Assembly: GCA_009746045.1 (NCBI GenBank)
Contig: RPFO01000165.1
Span: 5,814,085-5,878,084, forward strand
From: Mesostigma viride
Taxonomy: Eukaryota > Streptophyta > Mesostigmatophyceae > Mesostigmatales > Mesostigmataceae
DNA: 64,000 nucleotides
Direction: 5' to 3'
Position numbers and translations under genes: made by a program. Positions 59,801 to 64,000 of this stretch are shown here, one piece after another; the first letter of the stretch is position 1; each line of letters opens with the position of its first letter. The notes under the pieces were generated by a model. It worked only from the letters and a program-made list of their open reading frames with translations, had not been told where the DNA came from and did no database searches.

Positions 59801-60813
59801 TCCTCGAGTTCCTGCACGTCCCTGTCAGGTTCGCGACCGCCCTCTGCTGCTTCCTGGTGGGGGACGAACAGCTGTCGCACGCCACCCCCTCGCGTTGCCT
59901 GGAGCTGATGGCGGAGTTTGACCCGGTTGTGGCGGGCCAGATGCGGAGTGTGCTGGCCATCGCCCACGGCAGCGGCCAGGAGCATGGCATGATGGCATCC
60001 ATGCTGACACGGTGCGCCGCCAAGGACGATTTCGCAATCACCGACGCGAACAAGGGGGCGGTGGTCCGGCAGGCGGTCCAGCGGCGGCTGGTTGAATACC
60101 GCAGGGAGGAGCTGGGGGCTCTGCGCGAGGGTTTCCTGTCCCTGGACGACCTGATGGCAGACCACTTGAAGGTCATGACGGGCGAGGTCTTGGTCACGCT
60201 GTTTTTTGGCCAGGACTACTTGGACGTGGACAAGGCAGTCAAGGCTTTTGTGTTTCCGGATGATGCGTGGAGGGGCGCCAAGAATGGGAAATCGTTCAAG
60301 GAATGGCTGCACCGCTTTATCCGGGAGGTTTCCGAGACAGGACTGCGGCTGCTGTGCCTGCGGGCACTGGGCAGCGTGGATGGCCACCAGTCGTGCCGGG
60401 TGCTGCCAGGAGGCAAGACACGCGAGTTGCCTACGTTCGAGCTTGGGACTGGCTGCATGTATGTGCCGGAGGGGTGCCCGGATTACACCATCTTCCAGGC
60501 GAGGATGCACCGCGCGTTGCGGGCTGGGGAGTATGGCGTCCGCACCGATGCCCAGCAGGGGGAGAGGCTGGCCAGGGAGGAGATGGATGCGGTGGTGGGC
60601 GCCATGAGGGGTCAGGTGAGGGCGGGAGGGTGGTACCGCTGCCCCAACGGCCACCCCTACGCCATCGGGGACTGTGGGGGGGCCATGCAGGAGGCCAGGT
60701 GCCCCACTTGTGGGAGCGCCATCGGCGGCGGGCAGCACCGGCTTCGGGCAGACAACCAGAATGCTCTAGAGATTGATGGCGCCGCCGCACCCGCCTGGCC
60801 ACCGCAGCAGTGA
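56884..60813 (+). CDS. Protein kinase - HECT-like E3 - RZ zinc finger fusion protein
   Basis: Single exon, 1309 residues from the first ATG (56884); the frame opens 18 codons earlier only at a TTG. Order: N-terminus with CAIC (34-37); coiled-coil-prone regions about 140-190 and 335-510; kinase domain about 553-830 with IGRPLG, K580 (WVIKEL), HRDLKPEN (D676), D694 of DFG, and APEV near 722, so it looks catalytically competent; HECT-like region about 855-1235 with GLFEQ, DLRAVGRVLAKAVLEFLHVP, YLDVDKAVKAFVFPDD and LRLLCLRALGS. ELPTFELGTGCMYVP then PDYTIFQARMHRAL resembles the HECT LPTA-TCFN-L-P-Y-S box, with Cys1191 the likely acceptor. The C-terminal RZ finger, residues 1250-1286, has C1253, H1257, C1264, C1273, C1276 and H1285 in the WYRCPNGHPY and CPTCGSAIGGGQH motifs of RNF213/ZNFX1. 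A ubiquitin ligase controlled by its own kinase is inferred. HECT assignment rests on motifs. Confidence 0.88.
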   Translation: MSARANAWPPIRSPHDHRWGHEREGQEGKRVSTCAICKRERRTLKGLDWKRELFSPTVAESPQLPAQDACAELQRALSLRPVDTWQLAGVTQRDGRVLWDTLLQMPALCTDITAADEEGRRLSSVCQQKEAALMEAIVAARASPLDDAALSARDRALADQVAALQQLEEAYERKAALSAERAAQKERLEAVSETSAVAMDVGGNSVGGEGSLSVHRPHEQREPEEVAGSRDHMSGIIDGIMSEALNGRSHPLAALTLSTEAAPAPSSVAEDTDGPPERMALGAQQKQRPVVGAMAGASGRGSSSGGAAGDPTGRAHGADTGRVRKAFALAGSAIREFNNEMYPAAQATKAAMEQLAQCLVRERAVAERLRERLDRAHQVAGDAMGDAMRSLEDATPGEDAEQARVLRALVQQKRQQVADAIAARKGLQPTEVRMGMLQRDLLEVRKKMALAEAHLKIAEMSDSEREAANQRVELGSLEEKQRAIVAALNRLTAEGQESARRLAHFYPEASALPERASQLSKALPGSSSQGKALPAGGGEGGDDVIDPDWSLSRFRNIGRPLGNSRVRLVEDAQGTPWVIKELCHERELRREGGRLQALRHPLVIRLERIFFDSGVAYLQMPYCKNGSLRAWFERIKGRAREGQPLGLEERQQVWVTMRQVFQAVAFIHRKGVVHRDLKPENILLQDDGQIALCDFGVSHDVSRTFQTTLATQLGGFTTAYAAPEVLTNQPSAKQWPFAQDMWSLGVMLLEILTGFLPHWNAVAGRLEDAQGEAVAIDAGLAGGQSQGDPWTTALRQLASSLLQVDPAGRPTSEDALSDPHGFLARDLTLVEMDQQRRMHALSSFLESLRRCPARAGRAHVLQVADLDNRPQLVQQLLEAFQADGLDMRMVFSVECGGIRVPLAEVLDRFFPAVVLPEVGLFEQGREGREDVLPDTQLQEGVAFLPRKALQGGPAKQQHLRDLRAVGRVLAKAVLEFLHVPVRFATALCCFLVGDEQLSHATPSRCLELMAEFDPVVAGQMRSVLAIAHGSGQEHGMMASMLTRCAAKDDFAITDANKGAVVRQAVQRRLVEYRREELGALREGFLSLDDLMADHLKVMTGEVLVTLFFGQDYLDVDKAVKAFVFPDDAWRGAKNGKSFKEWLHRFIREVSETGLRLLCLRALGSVDGHQSCRVLPGGKTRELPTFELGTGCMYVPEGCPDYTIFQARMHRALRAGEYGVRTDAQQGERLAREEMDAVVGAMRGQVRAGGWYRCPNGHPYAIGDCGGAMQEARCPTCGSAIGGGQHRLRADNQNALEIDGAAAPAWPPQQ

Positions 60814-61276
60814 TGTGTTCGCCGTTCGTGTGCCCTAGATGTTGATGGGATGGCTGCACCCGTGCCTGGCTAATTATCGCGTAGACTGCTTCACGTGGGT
60901 ACCAATAAAGGAACCTTCAGCTAGATGCATAGTTAACAACCGCAGGCTAGCTGCATAGGGCATGCACACGTGCCATCTACACGTCAAACGTGACATCGGG
61001 AGGTTGTGTTAAAGTATGCCAGCAATAGGGCCAGCTGCTGTAAATTTGTGCTCACGTGGCGCAATGATGTCCTATGAACTAATCAGTTTAATATAATTAT
61101 ATTATTAATCTAGACTTATACTTAGCATCGGAATATAGTATTGAGATATGCCAGCAAGTATGGCCGGCAGCTACAATTTCATTCAATTTACACGTAACTG
61201 CGTCACGTGAGTGTTACGTCCAGGCCTGGTTAACTTGGATTGCATGAGATTGGCCGTAACAATGTGTCTACATGAT
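60814..61276. other. 3' flank of the kinase-HECT-RZ gene
   Basis: AATAAA at 60905-60910 is a plausible polyadenylation signal. A tail-less copy of the LINE-type palindrome (CACGTAACTGCGTCACGTG) is at 61191-61209. No gene recognised. Confidence 0.5.
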
Positions 61277-61411
61277 TAGCTATTAATTAATTAATTAATT
61301 AATTAATTAATTAATTAATTAATTAATTAATTAATTAATTAATTAGACACGTGACTGTGTCACGAGCATAAGTCCTCAGTGGGAGGGGAACATGGGATGG
61401 AATGGATGGAT
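61277..61411 (-). mobile_element. LINE 3' end with 68-bp (TTAA)n tail
   Basis: About 17 TTAA units (61277-61344), then the imperfect hairpin (61348-61364) and GAGCATAAGTCCTCAGTGGG to GGAATGGATGG, nearly identical to 3876-3921. It is a very short, severely 5'-truncated - strand copy of the same LINE family. Confidence 0.75.
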
Positions 61412-61600
61412 TAGCTATTATACCCCTTTATTGGGTTGGGTACTTTTCCTACAGCTATGTTTTACTAGCATTGGTCACGTAGGAATAGAGCCGGCACCGA
61501 CCTGTGGCGCCGGCGTGTTTGGCTGAGACACCTTTTGGGCTGTACCTAGTCTAGGACTTTTTCAAATGTTCGACTATTAGTAGCCAGTCACGTGGGGTTC

Positions 61601-61800
61601 CACCCATTGGACTTTCTGTCTAGGCACGTCATGTTACTGGCTTAATTGGTGGGTCGTTTTGGGGTCGTTGGGTGCATGTCGGCTTGGGTCGTTGGGTCCC
61701 ACCCATTGGACTTTCTGTCTAGGCATGTCATGTTACTGGCTTTATTGGTGGGTCGTTTTGGGGTCGTTGGGTGCATGTCGGCTTGGGTCGTTGGGTCCTA
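61601..61800. repeat. 99-bp tandem duplication
   Basis: CACCCATTGGACTTTCTGTC at 61601 and 61700, each followed by GGTGGGTCGTTTTGGGGTCG. Two copies, nearly identical. Confidence 0.9.
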
Positions 61801-62285
61801 GACCAACGAGCCAGCCGACACACATTTATGCCACAACGGGTGAATTGTTTGTTCTCTCTCGGATTATTGCCAACGGCATAAGTGTGACTAACGTCTACTT
61901 TACCGAGGGGGATCTGCCCGCGGGTCGGAAGAAAGCATGGCTTCTAATTCCTGTCGTCTACTGCTACATGTCGGTATCTTGATAAATAACGTCTTGATGT
62001 TCGTATGAAGTGTTCTATTCCAGGGATGCGAGTTCTGGTTACAAACGACCACTGTCCATGACAATCAGTCGTGGATCAGGTGTAGGTATTCCAGCCGACG
62101 TAAAACTGGTATCGGAGGAAAATCATCTGAGTCGCAGATTGTTAAGGCCAGTCAGGCCTGAGACCGCGCCGTTCCAGGCGGCGGTTTAGGGTTTACCTAC
62201 CAAGAACCTGCAGACGGGGTGGTCCAACCCCCCTGCAGTCGACTATACGTGGGGCGGGGTGGCTGGAGAGCGTTCGAGGGAAAGT
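61801..62285. other. No gene recognised
   Basis: A short open frame near 61830-61982 shows no family signal. The last 100 bp before 62286 could be a 5' UTR of the candidate exon. Confidence 0.4.
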
Positions 62286-62372
62286 ATGTCGGCGTCCGCA
62301 GCTCCTTCCATACCGGCGGCGTGCTCCAAGGACGAGGCGGTGGGCGGTCAGCCTGAAGCGCCAAGGAACAAG
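62286..62372 (+). CDS. Candidate first coding exon of an unidentified gene
   Basis: The ATG at 62286 opens 29 codons, MSASAAPSIPAACSKDEAVG then GQPEAPRNK, ending exactly in phase 0 at AAG|GTGAGC (62373). An N-terminal Ala/Ser-rich start, GC-rich codons and a consensus donor make a first exon plausible, but no downstream exon could be joined and the short length leaves chance possible. It could belong to a gene continuing beyond the window. Confidence 0.3.
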
Positions 62373-62893
62373 GTGAGCACGCACGCATAGGAGCAGAGCG
62401 GCAGCCTTAGCCTCGCCTTTCTCTTGCTTTCTTGCAACCCTGCGTTAGGTATAGTTAGGCTGGTCTGACCTAGACCTTATCAAGGTCAACGGTGTTTTGA
62501 GAATCAGGCCGCTTTGCCGGCCCGGGGTTTTCCTCTTCCGGCAATGGCCGAGGCTTCAGGGTTTTTTTTTTCATGCGGTTTTCTAGGCGTCGTAATGCAA
62601 AAATTTTCTAGAACCTTGCTCTCATAGGGGAGGGGGACTCTCTGTGGCCCAGAGCAGGCAGGATAGTGCAATCAGCACCGTGGCTATTCCTCAATGAAAA
62701 GCACCCTCTTTTTGCTCTTGCAAAGTACGATCAGCACTAGGCCTTCAGCCCTTGAGCTCTTAGTATTATTATTAATATAATTTGGGTTCAACCAAAAACT
62801 GGGGGGCCTCAGCACCACCCTTTAAAACAAGTCTTGGTATTTCTATCTGTGATTGTCTTCCCTCGTAATTTAGAATGCAACATGCCTCCTCCC

Positions 62894-63212
62894 TATCATG
62901 CTGTAGCAGTGGGTAGGTGGTGTGGCATCTTTTACACGTAGGATGCTATATTTGCCATAAATCAGGCTCCTGAGTACCCAGATTTATTTCTGTATCAGGA
63001 TTTCCAGAGCCTAGAGGCAGCAGAACAATACATCCTTCGCAACACGACGATCAGTAGGGGGCTAGTGTTACATGGCCAGGGGGCGTGCAGTAGGAATATA
63101 CTTCACGTGGGAGGAGTGTGAAGAGGCAATCAGGGGGTAACAAGGGGCTGCGTTTAAGGGCTTTGCGGACCTGCGTAGCGCTGAGGCTTACATCCTTAGG
63201 CGCGCAGGGATT
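62894..63212 (+). pseudogene. Decayed pair of RNase H1-type hybrid-binding (viroplasmin-like) domains
   Basis: Copy one (62894 on): YHAVAVGRWCGIFYT, a stop, then further down in the same frame QDFQSLEAAEQYILRNT. Copy two (about 63087-63212, another frame): AVGIYFTWEECEEAIRG, a stop, then QGAAFKGFADLRSAEAYILR. Both match the YYAV-VGR-PGIY-TW-EC--QV-G--GA-FK-F----EA pattern of the domain that binds RNA/DNA hybrids at the N-terminus of RNase H1 and in some retroelements. In-frame stops and a frame change mark it as dead. The RNase H catalytic domain was not seen. Confidence 0.6.
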
Positions 63213-64000
63213 ACCAGGCAGGTAGTACCGCAGGCCTCACCCCCACGCCTTCCTCGTCCCTCCTCTGGTCCTAGTGTCCCACTCCTTCTACCACCCCTCT
63301 AGCCATCTCTGTCCAGAGCCTCTTTATCACCTCTCCTTCCACTACCCGGGGTGGGGCCAGCTCCTCAGAGCAGGCAGGGTAGGAGTGCGTGGTAGGGCAG
63401 AGATTGTACCTGGGTTAGGTATCTGCAATCAGCAGTCGTGTGTGGGAAGACCAAGATAAAATCTGGGTTAGGTATCTGCAATCAGCAGCCCTATTCCCTT
63501 CCCTCAAACGTGTGGGACGTGTGCTAGCAATCAGCAGCACCACAAAAAGTTATTTTATTGACAGATTAGCTCTGTGATTTGTCGTCACCTAGTTGGTACA
63601 ATAGTTGCTGGTCAGGACCCAGTTGGGGCTGTTCCAAGCCCCGTGTTGACAGCAGCTAGCAGTCGGTAGTACAGCACAAGCAGTGCAAGGTGACGACCAT
63701 CAGTAGGATGGCGGATAATCCGGTAGAGCTGGATGCAGAACATGAGTCTCCCTTCCAGTTGACTCCATCGGTAGGCGGGCCACGTCGGCGGTGACCGTGC
63801 AGGAGGGTAAGAGGCGGGTCCAGGTGGGGTTGAGGCTGCATCCATCACGCACCTTTCCGGTGGTGTTGGAGCGTCCCTCCCGGTCTGGCAAGTCGCGATG
63901 AGCGACTGAGCCGCCGCCACCGAGTGACCTAAGGTTCGAGGGGGATGTCTGGGACCCCACCCCTGACGGGTACTACTGCCCCGGCATCCGGGCGGTGCGT
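63213..64000. other. Window end, no gene recognised
   Basis: A duplicated AATCTGGGTTAGGTATCTGC-type segment occurs near 63410-63490. The last frame near 63940-64000 reads GDVWDPTPDGYYCPGIRAVR and is open to the window edge, possibly the start of an exon, but it has no recognised family. Confidence 0.35.

Noticed and set aside
57218-60859. Long antisense open frames (up to 429 codons) across the kinase-HECT-RZ gene
   Set aside because: GC-rich codon shadows of the + strand gene. No domain motifs, whereas the + strand carries kinase, HECT and RZ signatures.

Overview
This is nuclear DNA of a eukaryote, most likely a unicellular alga or another protist with a plant-type telomere. Evidence: GT-AG introns in conserved genes, interstitial CCCTAAA (TTTAGGG-type) arrays, GC-rich exons in repeat-rich DNA, LINE-type retroelements, piggyBac-type transposons and foldback elements. 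I cannot fix the lineage from the window alone.

Layout. 1-2.3 kb: an intronless nucleotide-sugar transporter gene (1192-2277, +). 2.4-14.8 kb: a transposon graveyard. It holds LINE 3' ends with several tail types ((ACTT)n, (TTAA)n, TTTAATTTA), an ORF1-only LINE derivative (about 9.7-11.4 kb), a 1.5 kb non-autonomous element with hAT-like ends (8054-9559), and a large inverted repeat (11.4-14.7 kb) that was later split by a LINE.

16.5-56.4 kb: one very long gene on the + strand, a USP7/UBP12-type ubiquitin-specific protease homologue. I could place 18 exons (about 3.1 kb of coding sequence in about 40 kb). Every splice junction keeps reading frame and the order is collinear with the family (catalytic core, then the C-terminal ubiquitin-like array). 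By alignment all three catalytic residues (Cys, His, Asp) are replaced, so this looks like an intact pseudo-deubiquitinase. The N-terminal MATH domain was not found. Its introns are filled with transposons (three piggyBac copies and a degraded copia-like element in the 13 kb intron 4, foldback MITEs), many different minisatellites, and two telomere-like arrays.

56.9-60.8 kb: about 500 bp downstream on the same strand, a single-exon gene for a 1309-residue protein joining a coiled coil, an apparently active protein kinase domain, a HECT-like E3 domain and a C-terminal RZ (RNF213/ZNFX1-type) zinc finger. This is an unusual architecture and the strongest candidate for something undescribed. Two unusual ubiquitin-pathway genes therefore sit side by side.

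60.8-64 kb: flank with a short LINE 3' end and a long (TTAA)n tract, a 99-bp duplication, a possible first coding exon (62286-62372), and a decayed pair of RNase H1-type hybrid-binding domains (62.9-63.2 kb). No tRNA, rRNA or CRISPR array was seen.
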